Of a stretch of 64,000 nucleotides of DNA, positions 23,888 through 33,590 are shown piece after piece (position 1 is the first letter of the stretch; every line of letters begins with the position of its first letter). The stretch spans positions 434,001-498,000 of the forward strand of contig JACKMA010000002.1 in assembly GCA_024235635.1 (NCBI GenBank), in the 5' to 3' direction. The translations under genes were made by a program, and so were the position numbers. Source of the DNA: Zoogloeaceae bacterium. Lineage in GTDB: Bacteria > Pseudomonadota > Gammaproteobacteria > Burkholderiales > Rhodocyclaceae. The notes under the pieces are model-generated. The model was not told the DNA's origin, ran no database searches, and saw only the letters and a list, made by a program, of their open reading frames with translations.

Positions 23888-25790
23888 ACCCGAGTTCGAC
23901 ATCCGGAGCCCGAATTTCGGGGATGTTCGGGGGCGAATCGTCAGCAAATCAATCAGTTGGGGTTCTGGCCAGAATTTCGTTGTAGTGACACGAAGTTTTC
24001 TCTGACCCCTTGAAACAGATCCATTGCCGAGCTACGGTGACGACATGTTCGTCAAGATCACGTCATCAGGTGGGCGCCAGTACGTCAAGTTGGTCGAATC
24101 GTTCCGCGATGGCGGCGGCACGCCGCGTCAGCGTGTCATTGCCACCCTCGGCCGAATCGAGGCGGTGCGCTCCGGTGAGAACAACCCCCTGATCAACGGG
24201 CTGCTGAGGGCCGCCGGCCGACCGACGATGGACGAAGGCACCGGCGACGTCGCCTTTGCGCCTTCGCTTTCGGTCGGCGACACGTGGATGCTGACGGCGC
24301 TGTGGAAGGATCTTGGCTTCGCCGATGCCTTCCGGCGCATTCTTCGCCCGCGGCGCCAGTTCGACGCCGAACGCCTGCTCCGGGTGATGGTCTTCAATCG
24401 CCTGTGTGATCCGGAATCGAAGCTGGGGATCGGGCGTTGGTTGGAATACGCGCTGGTTCCGGAAGTGGCCGCGGAATCGGTAACTCACCAGCGCTTGCTG
24501 CGGACGATGGATACGGTGGTCGACTGTGCCGAGGCGCTCGAATCGAGCCTTGCCGCCTTGCTTCGCCCGCTCATCGACCAGGAATTGTCGATCGTCTTCT
24601 ACGATCTGACGACGATTCGTACCGAAGGCGGGAGCGAAATTGCCGAAGAACTGCGCCGCTACGGCAAGTCGAAGGAAGGCGACATCGCCCGTCAGGTGAT
24701 GCTCGGTGTGGTCCAGACTGCCGAGGGCTTGCCGATCCACCACGAGGTGTTCGCCGGCAATGTGGCCGAGACCCATACGTTGGCGCCAACCATCGAGAAG
24801 GTGCTCGCACGCTTTCCGATCCGCCGCGTGGTCCTGGTTGCCGATCGCGGCCTGCTGTCACTGGACAATCTCGAAGCGGTCCAGTCGATTCAGGTCCAGG
24901 GCAAGCCACTGGAGTTCATCCTGGCGGTCCCAGCACGTCGCTACGCGGACTTCGATGGATTGCTCCGAGCATTCCACCGCGATACGTGCCGCAAGGCGAA
25001 CAAGGAAGTATTCGGCGAGGCCGCGTGGCAGGGACATCGTCTGATCGTGGCACACCGTCCTGACATCGCCCGAGAACTCGGGGATCGCCGCGACGAGCGG
25101 CTTGCAGAATTGGAGCACGAGGCTGGGCGACTTGCCGGAAAGCTCGATGCACAGGATGCCGGCGCGCGGCAGCGTGGCCGCAAACTCTCCGACAGTGGCG
25201 CCAAGGCGCGCTTTTACCAGGCGGTCTGTGAGGCGAAGCTTGCATCGATCCTCAAGGTCGATCTGAAATCGGACCTGTTTCGCTACGATCTGGACCGCAA
25301 GGCGCTCAACCGGGCGCGGATGATGGACGGCAAGCTGATCCTGGTGACCAATGTGCCGGACCTGAAGCCGGAGGAACTGATCGCCAGATACAAGGCGCTG
25401 GCCGACATCGAGCGCGGCTTCCGGGTGCTGAAATCCGAGATCGAAATCACCCCGGTGTTCCACCGCCTGCCGCAGCGCATCCGCGCGCATGCGCTGATCT
25501 GCTTTCTCGCCCTGGTGCTCTACCGCGTGATGCGCATGCGGTTGAAGGACCGGGGGAGTCCTTACTCACCAGAGCGGGCGCTCGAAATCGCCCGTCGCAT
25601 CCAGCTTCATAAGGTGACGCTGCACCAGAAGCAGACTGCCACCGGACTCACCACGCCGAGCCCCGAACAGAAGGAGATCTTCGACACCGTTTCCCTGCCG
25701 TTGCCGGCTCAAAACGCCTTGTAGGGACAAAATCGCAACCACGCTTCTATGAAGATCAATGAGTTACGAAAGAAAGTGTCGAACTCGGGT
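23888..25790 (+). mobile_element. IS1634-family insertion sequence, 1903 bp
   Basis: The element is bounded by 14-base perfect inverted repeats, ACCCGAGTTCGACA at 23888-23901 and its complement at 25777-25790. It is flanked by GACC on both sides (23884-23887 and 25791-25794), read as a target duplication. It contains one transposase gene on the plus strand. The insertion cuts dispersed repeat copy B, and removing the element rebuilds that repeat, which supports the boundaries. Confidence 0.8.
24045..25724 (+). CDS. IS1634-family (IS4-like DDE) transposase
   Basis: A 559-residue transposase from ATG 24045; a TTG at 24024 is a possible alternative. The N-terminus (FVKITSSGGRQYVKLVESFR) and the DDE-domain words IVFYDLTTI, RYGKSKEGD, VVLVADRGLLS, and the C-terminal YKALADIERGFRVLKSEI, HALICFLALVLYRVM are typical of the IS1634/IS1549 group. 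The gene looks intact, with no stop or frameshift. Confidence 0.9.
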   Translation: MFVKITSSGGRQYVKLVESFRDGGGTPRQRVIATLGRIEAVRSGENNPLINGLLRAAGRPTMDEGTGDVAFAPSLSVGDTWMLTALWKDLGFADAFRRILRPRRQFDAERLLRVMVFNRLCDPESKLGIGRWLEYALVPEVAAESVTHQRLLRTMDTVVDCAEALESSLAALLRPLIDQELSIVFYDLTTIRTEGGSEIAEELRRYGKSKEGDIARQVMLGVVQTAEGLPIHHEVFAGNVAETHTLAPTIEKVLARFPIRRVVLVADRGLLSLDNLEAVQSIQVQGKPLEFILAVPARRYADFDGLLRAFHRDTCRKANKEVFGEAAWQGHRLIVAHRPDIARELGDRRDERLAELEHEAGRLAGKLDAQDAGARQRGRKLSDSGAKARFYQAVCEAKLASILKVDLKSDLFRYDLDRKALNRARMMDGKLILVTNVPDLKPEELIARYKALADIERGFRVLKSEIEITPVFHRLPQRIRAHALICFLALVLYRVMRMRLKDRGSPYSPERALEIARRIQLHKVTLHQKQTATGLTTPSPEQKEIFDTVSLPLPAQNAL

Positions 25791-26284
25791 GACCAAGCTG
25801 GCCGTCAGCTCAGGCCGAGGTGCTGGCATATTGAGGTCGCTCCGGGCGACCGGTCGACTCCGATACCGTCCTTTCAAGTCCTGCCGACCCGACAGGCAGT
25901 TCAGGGTCGAGTGGCGACCGACGGCTCCTCCGATTCGTCGCCGGAAAGCTGACGTTGAAGGTTCGCTTCCCGAAACCTGTCGCTCGCCGATGAGTCGTTT
26001 CGACCCAAAATTGCCGCTCGAGTCTCTCGGGCTCGATTGGCAGGTAAACGAGTTGAACAGCCGCCCGCGGGCATGGCTCACGGACAGAACCTCGGCCCTT
26101 TGCCGACGGCCAGCCAGCGCCAATTGAATGCTGACAGTCTTGCCGACTCCTGCTGTACGACACAGGCGCGCGGCGAGCGAATCACGCAACATGCGAGAAG
26201 CGAAGCAACATCATCGCTGACACACGGCGTACCCACCTTGACTGCTTGCGAATTCAGACTATCTTCTGATATGACGCTTCCCAA
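25791..26284. repeat. Right part of repeat copy B and converging copy C
   Basis: A 494-base non-coding stretch between two insertion sequences. Bases 25791 to about 25850 continue copy B on the plus strand (aagctggccgtcagctc, aggccgaggtgctgg). Bases about 26083-26189 on the minus strand are copy C, with CTCGCCGCGCGCCTGTGTCG, a GGAGTCGGCAAGA block, AGCATTCAATTGG and GGCCGAGGTTCTG. Copies B and C face each other and meet in a degenerate middle. Confidence 0.6.
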
Positions 26285-26354
26285 TGACCTGCCCCCCTCC
26301 TGCCGTACCACGTGAAAGGTAGTGAAGTCCGTCAAACCATGGAGAATGACGGGC

Positions 26355-26512
26355 ATGAGAAAGAGCAGATTCACCGAAGAGCAGATCATCGGCTTCCTGA
26401 AGCAGGCAGATGCCGGAGTGCCGATCAAGGAGCTATGCCGTAGCGGGGGCTTCAGCGACGCCACCTTCTACAAGTGGCGGGCGAAGTTCGGCGGGATGGA
26501 CGTGCCGGACGC
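26355..26512 (+). pseudogene. orfA of the outer IS3 element, 5' part, cut by insertion
   Basis: The frame starts at ATG 26355 (MRKSRFTEEQIIGFLKQ, then SGGFSDATFYKWRAKFGGMD), the HTH region of IS407-type OrfA. It reads through VPDA and is then broken at 26513 by the inner IS. The frame resumes at 28178-28294 (CCG GAC GCG AAG, giving KRLKELESENAKLKKLLAEA) and ends at TAG 28292-28294. OrfA is therefore inactive as it stands. Confidence 0.85.
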
Positions 26513-26579
26513 CCCCTGCGTCAGAATGGTTGTCGCCTCGATAGAATCGGAAATGCGGGGGCGATAGCGGAAGGACGAA

Positions 26580-27062
26580 GTGGCCAGGTACGGACAAGCA
26601 TTCAAGGACAAAGCGGTAGCGAGGTTGTTGCCGCCCGAAAGCGCATCGGTGCAGACGGTTTCGCAGGAACTGAGCATTTCGGTTGCGACGTTAGAGCGGT
26701 GGCGCGCGGATGCGCTGTCCAGGCCCGCTCGCGAGCGGGCCTGGACAGCGCGGGCCCGATTCGAAGCGGTGCTGGCGACCGCTGCGATGGATGAGGCGAG
26801 CAAGAGCGCTTGGTGTCGCGAGCAAGGGGTGTATCCCCAGGAACTTGAACAGTGGCGTTCGGCGGCCACACAGGCGCTGGCAGACCCCGAGGATGCATCG
26901 CGCGAGAACCAGCGCGAGAAGAAGGCCGACCGGCGCCGCATCAAGGAACTGGAGCGCGACTTGCGCCGCAAGGAGAAGGCACTGGCTGAAGCGGCCGCGC
27001 TGCTGGTGCTGTCAAAAAAGCTCGAGGCGATCTTTCCGAAGGACAGGGACGAGGACGCATGA
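26580..27062 (+). CDS. OrfA of the inner IS3 element
   Basis: A 160-residue helix-turn-helix/leucine-zipper protein starting at GTG 26580, with AAGGA upstream. Key words: YGQAFKDKAVARLL, TVSQELSISVATLERW, and a coiled C-terminus (RRRIKELERDLRRKEKALAEA). Codons 45-58 are encoded by a perfect 40-base palindrome (see that entry). Its TGA overlaps the ATG of orfB, which is in the -1 frame. Confidence 0.85.
   Translation: MARYGQAFKDKAVARLLPPESASVQTVSQELSISVATLERWRADALSRPARERAWTARARFEAVLATAAMDEASKSAWCREQGVYPQELEQWRSAATQALADPEDASRENQREKKADRRRIKELERDLRRKEKALAEAAALLVLSKKLEAIFPKDRDEDA
26712..26751. repeat. Perfect 40-base palindrome inside orfA
   Basis: Each half is GCGCTGTCCAGGCCCGCTCG followed directly by its exact complement, with no loop. 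It encodes ALSRPARERAWTA in orfA. RNA from this stretch could form a very stable hairpin of up to about 20 bp, and the DNA could extrude a cruciform. Confidence 0.9.
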
Positions 27063-28150
27063 TCGGCCTGGAAGATCGCCAAGAGTTGGTCCGTCACATC
27101 GAGGCCGCCCACGCTGGCGGCGCGCGTCTGCGCCCGGCCTGCGAAGTGGCCGGCATCACGGTGCGTACGCTGCAACGCTGGAGAGCGCACGGGGGCTTGG
27201 TCCTCGGCGACCGGCGCCCACAGGCCGAGCGCCCGAGGCCTGCTCATGCGCTGACCGACGAGGAGCGTGACCGCATTCTGGCTGTCGCCAACGAACCGCG
27301 TTTCGCGGCCTTGCCGCCGGCGCGGATCGTGCCGATGCTGGCCGACGAACAGGTGTATATCGCCAGCGAATCGAGTTTCCATCGGGTGCTGCGTGCCCAT
27401 GGCCAGACTCGCCATCGCGGCCGCACCCGCGCGCCCCAACGCTCGCGGGCGCCCAGCACCCATGTGGCCGCCGGACCAAGCCACGTGTGGTGCTGGGATA
27501 TGACCTACCTGCCCACGCAAGTCCAGGGGCAATGGCTTTACCTCTACCTGATCCAGGATCTGTACAGCCGCAAGATCGTCGGCTGGGAGATCCATGACCG
27601 TGATGACGCGGACCACGCCGTGCATCTGCTCAAGCGCACCGCCTTGGCCGAAGGCATTCACACGATGCCCAGCCGACCCGTGCTGCACGGTGACAACGGC
27701 AGCACACTGAAGGCCACCACGGTGCTGGCCATGCTGCACTGGCTGGGCGTCAAACCGTCGTATTCGCGGCCACGGGTGTCCGACGACAACGCCTTCGTCG
27801 AGTCGCTGTTCAAGACGGCCAAGTACCGGCCCGAATTCCCATCCCGAGGTTTCGCGAGCTTGGAGGACGCTCGCAACTGGGGCCGAGACTTCGCCCACTG
27901 GTACAACTTTGAGCATCGCCATGGCGGCATCCGATACGTCACGCCGGCTCAACGCCATGCTGGCGAGGACCGCGCGATCCTGCATGCACGTCACCAGACA
28001 TACCTCCAGGCACGCGAACGCCATCCTGCTCGCTGGTCCGGTCCCACGCGCAACTGGGCGCCGATCGACGTCGTCACCCTGAATCCCGAGCGCGAAGCCA
28101 CCATCCGCGACCAGTTGAATGATGAAAATAGAAACCGCATGATTGCATGA
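27059..28150 (+). CDS. OrfB (DDE transposase) of the inner IS3 element
   Basis: A 363-residue rve-type integrase. The DDE residues can be placed: D in VWCWDMTYLP, D in LHGDNGSTLK, and E in DNAFVESLFKTAKY. YNFEHRHGGIRYVTPAQRH is the conserved tail. No break is seen, so the inner element is probably active or recently so. Confidence 0.9.
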   Translation: MIGLEDRQELVRHIEAAHAGGARLRPACEVAGITVRTLQRWRAHGGLVLGDRRPQAERPRPAHALTDEERDRILAVANEPRFAALPPARIVPMLADEQVYIASESSFHRVLRAHGQTRHRGRTRAPQRSRAPSTHVAAGPSHVWCWDMTYLPTQVQGQWLYLYLIQDLYSRKIVGWEIHDRDDADHAVHLLKRTALAEGIHTMPSRPVLHGDNGSTLKATTVLAMLHWLGVKPSYSRPRVSDDNAFVESLFKTAKYRPEFPSRGFASLEDARNWGRDFAHWYNFEHRHGGIRYVTPAQRHAGEDRAILHARHQTYLQARERHPARWSGPTRNWAPIDVVTLNPEREATIRDQLNDENRNRMIA

Positions 28151-28177
28151 ATCGGGCGACAACTATCTTGACGTGCT

Positions 28178-28294
28178 CCGGACGCGAAGCGGCTCAAGGA
28201 ACTGGAAAGCGAGAACGCCAAGCTCAAGAAGCTGCTTGCCGAAGCGCACCTGGACATCCACGCGCTGAAGGGCGTTTTCGGGGTAAAGCGTTAG
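28178..28294 (+). pseudogene. orfA of the outer IS3 element, 3' part
   Basis: The remaining end of the split orfA (DAKRLKELESENAKLKK, then AEAHLDIHALKGVF) with its TAG at 28292-28294. It is the coiled-coil end of OrfA. Separated from its start, it is not expressed as a protein on its own. Confidence 0.85.
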
Positions 28295-29181
28295 CCCCAC
28301 GGGCGAAACGCGAAGCGATCGGCAAGATGATTGAACAGTTTGATCTATCCGAGCGCCGCGCCTGCCGCCTTGTGGGGCTCTCCCGAGACAGTTATCGCAA
28401 CGCACCGCGGCCGAGCGCCGAGGCCGACGCACTCAGCCGCGCGATCGTCGACATCGCTCATCAGCGGCGCCGTTTCGGCTACCGACGAATCCACGATCTG
28501 TTGCGGCCCGATTTCCCTGGGGTAAATCACAAGCGCGTGTATCGCCTATACAAGGCTGCCAAGCTGGCCGTGAAGCGGCGACGCAAGGCAAAGCGCACGA
28601 GCAGTGAGCGCGTGCCGCTGCAGCTAGCGCAGTCAGTCAATGAAGTCTGGAGCATGGATTTTGCCAGCGACAGTCTGAGCAACGCCCGGCGCATCAAGTG
28701 CCTGACCGTTGCCGACGGCTTCAGTCACGAGTGTGTCGACATCACCGTCGATCACAGCATCTCGGGGCAGTACGTCACTCGAGTGCTAGATCAGGCGGCG
28801 AGGTTTGGTGGATATCCGCATGCGGTCAGAACCGACAACGGACCCGAGTTCACCAGCCGTGCGTTCATCGCATGGGCACAGGCTCATGGCGTGCGCCACC
28901 TTCTGATCGACCCAGGAAAGCCCATGCAGAACGGCTACATCGAGAGCTTCAATGGGAAGTTTCGCGACGAATGTCTGAATGAGCACTGGTTCGAGACCTT
29001 GGCCCAGGCCCGCGAGACGATCAGCGCCTGGCGCCAAGACTACAACGAGATCCGGCCTCACAGCAGCTGTGGGCGAATACCGCCGGCACAATACGCCGCG
29101 ATGCATCGGCAGCATGCTGCCGATGCATCGCAAGCCAAACCCAATTCGACTATCCTCGCAACCGGGCTTCCTGCCGAATAG
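28279..29181 (+). CDS. OrfB (DDE transposase) of the outer IS3 element
   Basis: The frame is -1 relative to orfA, so the normal product is an OrfAB fusion made by programmed frameshifting near 28271-28283. With orfA cut, only an internal start such as ATG 28327 could be used. Words: MIEQFDLSERRACRLVGLSR, FGYRRIHDLL, then D in WSMDFASDSLS, D in RTDNGPEF, and E in NGYIESFNGKFRDECLN. The catalytic domain is complete. Confidence 0.85.
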   Translation, partial: RGKALAPRAKREAIGKMIEQFDLSERRACRLVGLSRDSYRNAPRPSAEADALSRAIVDIAHQRRRFGYRRIHDLLRPDFPGVNHKRVYRLYKAAKLAVKRRRKAKRTSSERVPLQLAQSVNEVWSMDFASDSLSNARRIKCLTVADGFSHECVDITVDHSISGQYVTRVLDQAARFGGYPHAVRTDNGPEFTSRAFIAWAQAHGVRHLLIDPGKPMQNGYIESFNGKFRDECLNEHWFETLAQARETISAWRQDYNEIRPHSSCGRIPPAQYAAMHRQHAADASQAKPNSTILATGLPAE

Positions 29182-29391
29182 CTGGTACGGCTACAGGGGG
29201 CAGGTCACCAACTACAAATACAATCCTATTCTTACCTGCTGGCTATTGTGAGAATCACAATTCTGAGTTAAGAAATCAAGAACGTTGCCAAAATACTAAT
29301 CTTTCGCCGAAATTGGTTGGCGTCCTTTTCTTTGTTAGCCCACGCTGAAATTCTCAATTCTACTTCATCAAAAAAGAAGGAGCCCAGAGAA

Positions 29392-30555
29392 ATGTCAGAC
29401 CAAGCCCGTAGCGACGGATTAATATTTTCTGATCATGATCAAAAACCACCAAGAAAAGACCCTTGGACAAGTCTGCCATTAAGTAATTCAATCGATAGCA
29501 ATCTAGAACCCGGTGAATCAATCAAAGCGCTCTCGGCAATTGCCTTGGTGCCAGTCGCTCTGGCCACATTTTATGGGTTGCTTCCTGCGCGGGCTCAGCT
29601 GGGCTTCCATGACCTGACAAACCTTATTCTCGTAGCCGCAGCTTTTGGCGGAATCTTCTTCTTCCTGTGCTTAGGTGCTTATCGAATCTGGAGACAGCGG
29701 CAACAACTTCGACTTAACGCGGATTTTGCAAGCAGGGCTCCTGAGAATTTCGTCCTCTATTTGCGATCATTTCGCCGAACCGGTACTGTTTTTGTTGAAA
29801 ACCATCTGCCCGGCTTGGCAGATCGTCGTCTATTGGGAAACTACTGGGATGTAGAGTTGGCTCTCACGACGTGTATCCGCGAAAAATTTTGCGTAGTTGC
29901 AGTTGGGGCAAAGTCAAGCAGCCTTGGTGCTGCAAAACTAACGAGCCGTGACGAATCTTGGAAAGATCTTGTAGAAACCCTTTCCATTTCAGCAAAAGCG
30001 ATTTTCATTATTCCGGATGATCGCCCGGGAACTCTCTGGGAGCTCAAGCGAATACTGGGCGACCCTGCGCTGAGAAAAAAGACTATTCTCATGATGCCGC
30101 CCGAGCAATTCGGGTGGCGGCGACGACTTCGTCGATTGCCAACAATTCGTCGAAGCTGGGAGGCCGTGACGCAAACGCTCGCGTCATCTGGAATTGCTCT
30201 CCCAAATTACTCACAAACAGGAGCATTTCTGCAAATGGGAGAATTTGATGGGCAAGAAAGGCAATTAGAATTTAACCGATTTTCTCCGGAGCGGGTCCGC
30301 TACGTGGTAGCCACCTCAGTCATCGGAAATTGCGCGCAGATCGAAGACATTAGTTTACATAGAGCTTATGGGGGGACTGCAAAAGAAGGCTGGCAAGCTT
30401 ATGTCGATGCAGTATGGCCTGTTGTCTTTATCTGCGCATCAATATCATTCATGGCAATTGGTGAATTGCATGACTTCAATGAATTCTTGACCGCCTTCTT
30501 CCTTGCGGTGATCGCTAGTTTGGTAGTTAATACGTACGCTTTTACTAAGCCGTAA
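29392..30555 (+). CDS. Four-helix membrane protein with TIR-like soluble segment, C-terminus rewritten by IS630
   Basis: A 387-residue protein. ATG 29392 is chosen for AAGGAG 9 bases upstream. Two membrane helices lie at about 46-64 and 76-98, and two more at about 345-382. Between them a soluble region has VLYLRSFRRTGTVFVENH, CIREKFCVVAVGAKSSSLGAAKL, SAKAIFIIPDDRPGTLWELKRIL. The YLRSF start and the final GTLWEL resemble TIR/SLOG-like sensor domains of membrane defence proteins; this is pattern recognition only. The last codons (AAG CCG TAA) come from the end of the IS630 copy inserted at TA 30546-30547, so the native C-terminus was different. It is AT-rich, like its neighbours. Confidence 0.6.
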   Translation: MSDQARSDGLIFSDHDQKPPRKDPWTSLPLSNSIDSNLEPGESIKALSAIALVPVALATFYGLLPARAQLGFHDLTNLILVAAAFGGIFFFLCLGAYRIWRQRQQLRLNADFASRAPENFVLYLRSFRRTGTVFVENHLPGLADRRLLGNYWDVELALTTCIREKFCVVAVGAKSSSLGAAKLTSRDESWKDLVETLSISAKAIFIIPDDRPGTLWELKRILGDPALRKKTILMMPPEQFGWRRRLRRLPTIRRSWEAVTQTLASSGIALPNYSQTGAFLQMGEFDGQERQLEFNRFSPERVRYVVATSVIGNCAQIEDISLHRAYGGTAKEGWQAYVDAVWPVVFICASISFMAIGELHDFNEFLTAFFLAVIASLVVNTYAFTKP

Positions 30556-31656
30556 GTTGGTTACCGGACATCGAAGGTCTGCGGCGTGCGATAATTCGGC
30601 ATGGAAAAGAGAGACGGTCGTTCCCTGTCGCATGCCACGCTCGAAGAGATTCGAATCCGGGCCGTCCAGCGTGTTGAAGCGGGCGAATCGCCCGAAGTTG
30701 TGGTCAAGGCGTTGGGATTTTCCCGTCCGCGCATCTACGAATGGTTGGCGCTGTACCGTGAAGGCGGGCTTGAAGCCCTTCGTGCGAAGCCCGTCCCGGG
30801 CGCCAAACCGAAACTCGACGGTAAGGCGCTCGATTGGCTGTACCGGACGATTGCGATGTCGAACCCGCAACAGTTCAAGTTCGAGTTCGCGCTTTGGACA
30901 CGAGCGATGGTGCGCGAGCTGATCCGCACGCAGTTCAAGGTGGCGATGTCTGAGGTGAGTGTTGGACGCCTGCTTCGCAAACTGGGCTTGTCGCCGCAGC
31001 GACCTTTGGCGCGTGCCTACCAGCGCGATCCGGCGCTGGTGAACGACTGGCTCGAGAACGAATTTCCTCGCATCCGCGCAGAAGCCAAGGCGGTCGGGGC
31101 GGAGATCTTCTTCGGCGACGAGGCCGCGGTGCGCTCGGACCATCACAGTGGCACCACCTGGGCTCCGGTGGGTCTGACGCCGACAGTGAATACGACCGGC
31201 GCCCGCTTCAAGCTCAATCTGATCTCGGCCATCAGCCCGAAGGGACAGCTGCGATTCATGTGCTCCAACGGCAACGTCACCGCCGATGTCTTCATCGAAT
31301 TTCTGAAGCGCCTGCTTCAGGGCACTACCCGGCCCATCTTCCTCGTCGTCGATGGCCATCCGGTACATCGCAGTGCCAAGGTTCGGAAATTCATCGAGGG
31401 ACTCGACGGGAGACTGCGCCTTTTCCGGCTGCCCGCCTATTCGCCCGATCTGAATCCTGACGAACACGTCTGGGCGCACCTGAAGAGTCACAAGTTGGGC
31501 CGCAGCGTGATCAAGGGACCCGACCAAATGAAAAGGCTGGCGATGCGCTTCATGCGCTCCCTGCAGAAGACTCCCGCCATCGTCCGTGCGTTCTTCAGGC
31601 ATCCGAGCACACGCTACGCAGCCGAATAGAATGTACGGTAACCAACGCACTTCTTA
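30546..31656 (+). mobile_element. IS630-family element, copy 1
   Basis: A TA target dinucleotide occurs at each end (30546-30547 and 31655-31656), with inverted ends sharing GTTGGTTACCG-ACAT. At 1111 bases including both TAs it is the same length as copy 2, which lies inverted at 32480-33590. Confidence 0.85.
30601..31629 (+). CDS. IS630-family transposase, copy 1
   Basis: A 342-residue transposase: HTH region (ARIRAVQRVE-type helices, VVVKALGFSRPRIYEWL), then D in EIFFGDEAAVRSD, D in LVVDGHPVHRS, and E in YSPDLNPDEHVWAHLKSH. All catalytic residues are present. The product translates identically to that of copy 2. Confidence 0.95.
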   Translation: MEKRDGRSLSHATLEEIRIRAVQRVEAGESPEVVVKALGFSRPRIYEWLALYREGGLEALRAKPVPGAKPKLDGKALDWLYRTIAMSNPQQFKFEFALWTRAMVRELIRTQFKVAMSEVSVGRLLRKLGLSPQRPLARAYQRDPALVNDWLENEFPRIRAEAKAVGAEIFFGDEAAVRSDHHSGTTWAPVGLTPTVNTTGARFKLNLISAISPKGQLRFMCSNGNVTADVFIEFLKRLLQGTTRPIFLVVDGHPVHRSAKVRKFIEGLDGRLRLFRLPAYSPDLNPDEHVWAHLKSHKLGRSVIKGPDQMKRLAMRFMRSLQKTPAIVRAFFRHPSTRYAAE

Positions 31657-31667
31657 GTACTTGCGAA

Positions 31668-32438
<771 letters not shown>

Positions 32439-32479
32439 TTACTTCGCTTGGCTGCACTATTAACCGGGCCCACAGATAC

Positions 32480-33590
32480 TAAGAAGTGCGTTGGTTACCG
32501 TACATTCTATTCGGCTGCGTAGCGTGTGCTCGGATGCCTGAAGAACGCACGGACGATGGCGGGAGTCTTCTGCAGGGAGCGCATGAAGCGCATCGCCAGC
32601 CTTTTCATTTGGTCGGGTCCCTTGATCACGCTGCGGCCCAACTTGTGACTCTTCAGGTGCGCCCAGACGTGTTCGTCAGGATTCAGATCGGGCGAATAGG
32701 CGGGCAGCCGGAAAAGGCGCAGTCTCCCGTCGAGTCCCTCGATGAATTTCCGAACCTTGGCACTGCGATGTACCGGATGGCCATCGACGACGAGGAAGAT
32801 GGGCCGGGTAGTGCCCTGAAGCAGGCGCTTCAGAAATTCGATGAAGACATCGGCGGTGACGTTGCCGTTGGAGCACATGAATCGCAGCTGTCCCTTCGGG
32901 CTGATGGCCGAGATCAGATTGAGCTTGAAGCGGGCGCCGGTCGTATTCACTGTCGGCGTCAGACCCACCGGAGCCCAGGTGGTGCCACTGTGATGGTCCG
33001 AGCGCACCGCGGCCTCGTCGCCGAAGAAGATCTCCGCCCCGACCGCCTTGGCTTCTGCGCGGATGCGAGGAAATTCGTTCTCGAGCCAGTCGTTCACCAG
33101 CGCCGGATCGCGCTGGTAGGCACGCGCCAAAGGTCGCTGCGGCGACAAGCCCAGTTTGCGAAGCAGGCGTCCAACACTCACCTCAGACATCGCCACCTTG
33201 AACTGCGTGCGGATCAGCTCGCGCACCATCGCTCGTGTCCAAAGCGCGAACTCGAACTTGAACTGTTGCGGGTTCGACATCGCAATCGTCCGGTACAGCC
33301 AATCGAGCGCCTTACCGTCGAGTTTCGGTTTGGCGCCCGGGACGGGCTTCGCACGAAGGGCTTCAAGCCCGCCTTCACGGTACAGCGCCAACCATTCGTA
33401 GATGCGCGGACGGGAAAATCCCAACGCCTTGACCACAACTTCGGGCGATTCGCCCGCTTCAACACGCTGGACGGCCCGGATTCGAATCTCTTCGAGCGTG
33501 GCATGCGACAGGGAACGACCGTCTCTCTTTTCCATGCCGAATTATCGCACGCCGCAGACCTTCGATGTCCGGTAACCAACTTACGGCTTA
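32480..33590 (-). mobile_element. IS630-family element, copy 2 (inverted)
   Basis: An inverted copy of the element at 30546-31656, same length, with TA at 32480-32481 and 33589-33590. Together the two copies make a composite structure around lepB. Confidence 0.85.
32507..33535 (-). CDS. IS630-family transposase, copy 2
   Basis: 342 residues, translating identically to copy 1, with the same intact DDE residues. The lack of any difference indicates a very recent duplication or gene conversion. Confidence 0.95.
   Translation of the reverse strand: MEKRDGRSLSHATLEEIRIRAVQRVEAGESPEVVVKALGFSRPRIYEWLALYREGGLEALRAKPVPGAKPKLDGKALDWLYRTIAMSNPQQFKFEFALWTRAMVRELIRTQFKVAMSEVSVGRLLRKLGLSPQRPLARAYQRDPALVNDWLENEFPRIRAEAKAVGAEIFFGDEAAVRSDHHSGTTWAPVGLTPTVNTTGARFKLNLISAISPKGQLRFMCSNGNVTADVFIEFLKRLLQGTTRPIFLVVDGHPVHRSAKVRKFIEGLDGRLRLFRLPAYSPDLNPDEHVWAHLKSHKLGRSVIKGPDQMKRLAMRFMRSLQKTPAIVRAFFRHPSTRYAAE

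Larger units (their letters stand above)
26513..28177 (+). mobile_element. Inner IS3-family element nested in orfA of the outer element, about 1665 bp
   Basis: The outer sequence CCGGACGC occurs on both sides (26505-26512 and 28178-28185). Taking one copy as target duplication rejoins orfA of the outer element in frame. The ends are imperfect inverted repeats: tgcgtcagaatggttgtcgcc near the left end and the complement of cacgtcaagatagttgtcgcc near the right. Exact end positions could shift by a few bases because the 8-base repeat is longer than the usual 3-5 for this family. Confidence 0.75.
26285..29207 (+). mobile_element. IS3-family (IS407-like) element carrying a second IS3 element inside it
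   Basis: The outer ends are TGACCTGCCCCC at 26285 and its complement GGGGGCAGGTCA ending at 29207, with further matching bases inward (GCCGTACCA). CCAA flanks both sides (26281-26284 and 29208-29211), a 4-bp duplication as expected for the IS407 group. Without the nested element and its duplicated target it would be about 1250 bp, the usual IS407-like length. Confidence 0.82.

Noticed and set aside
22390..26189. CRISPR array or integron attC sites for the dispersed repeats
   Set aside because: There are only three copies, in mixed orientation and hundreds of bases apart, with no regular spacers and no integrase or cas genes.
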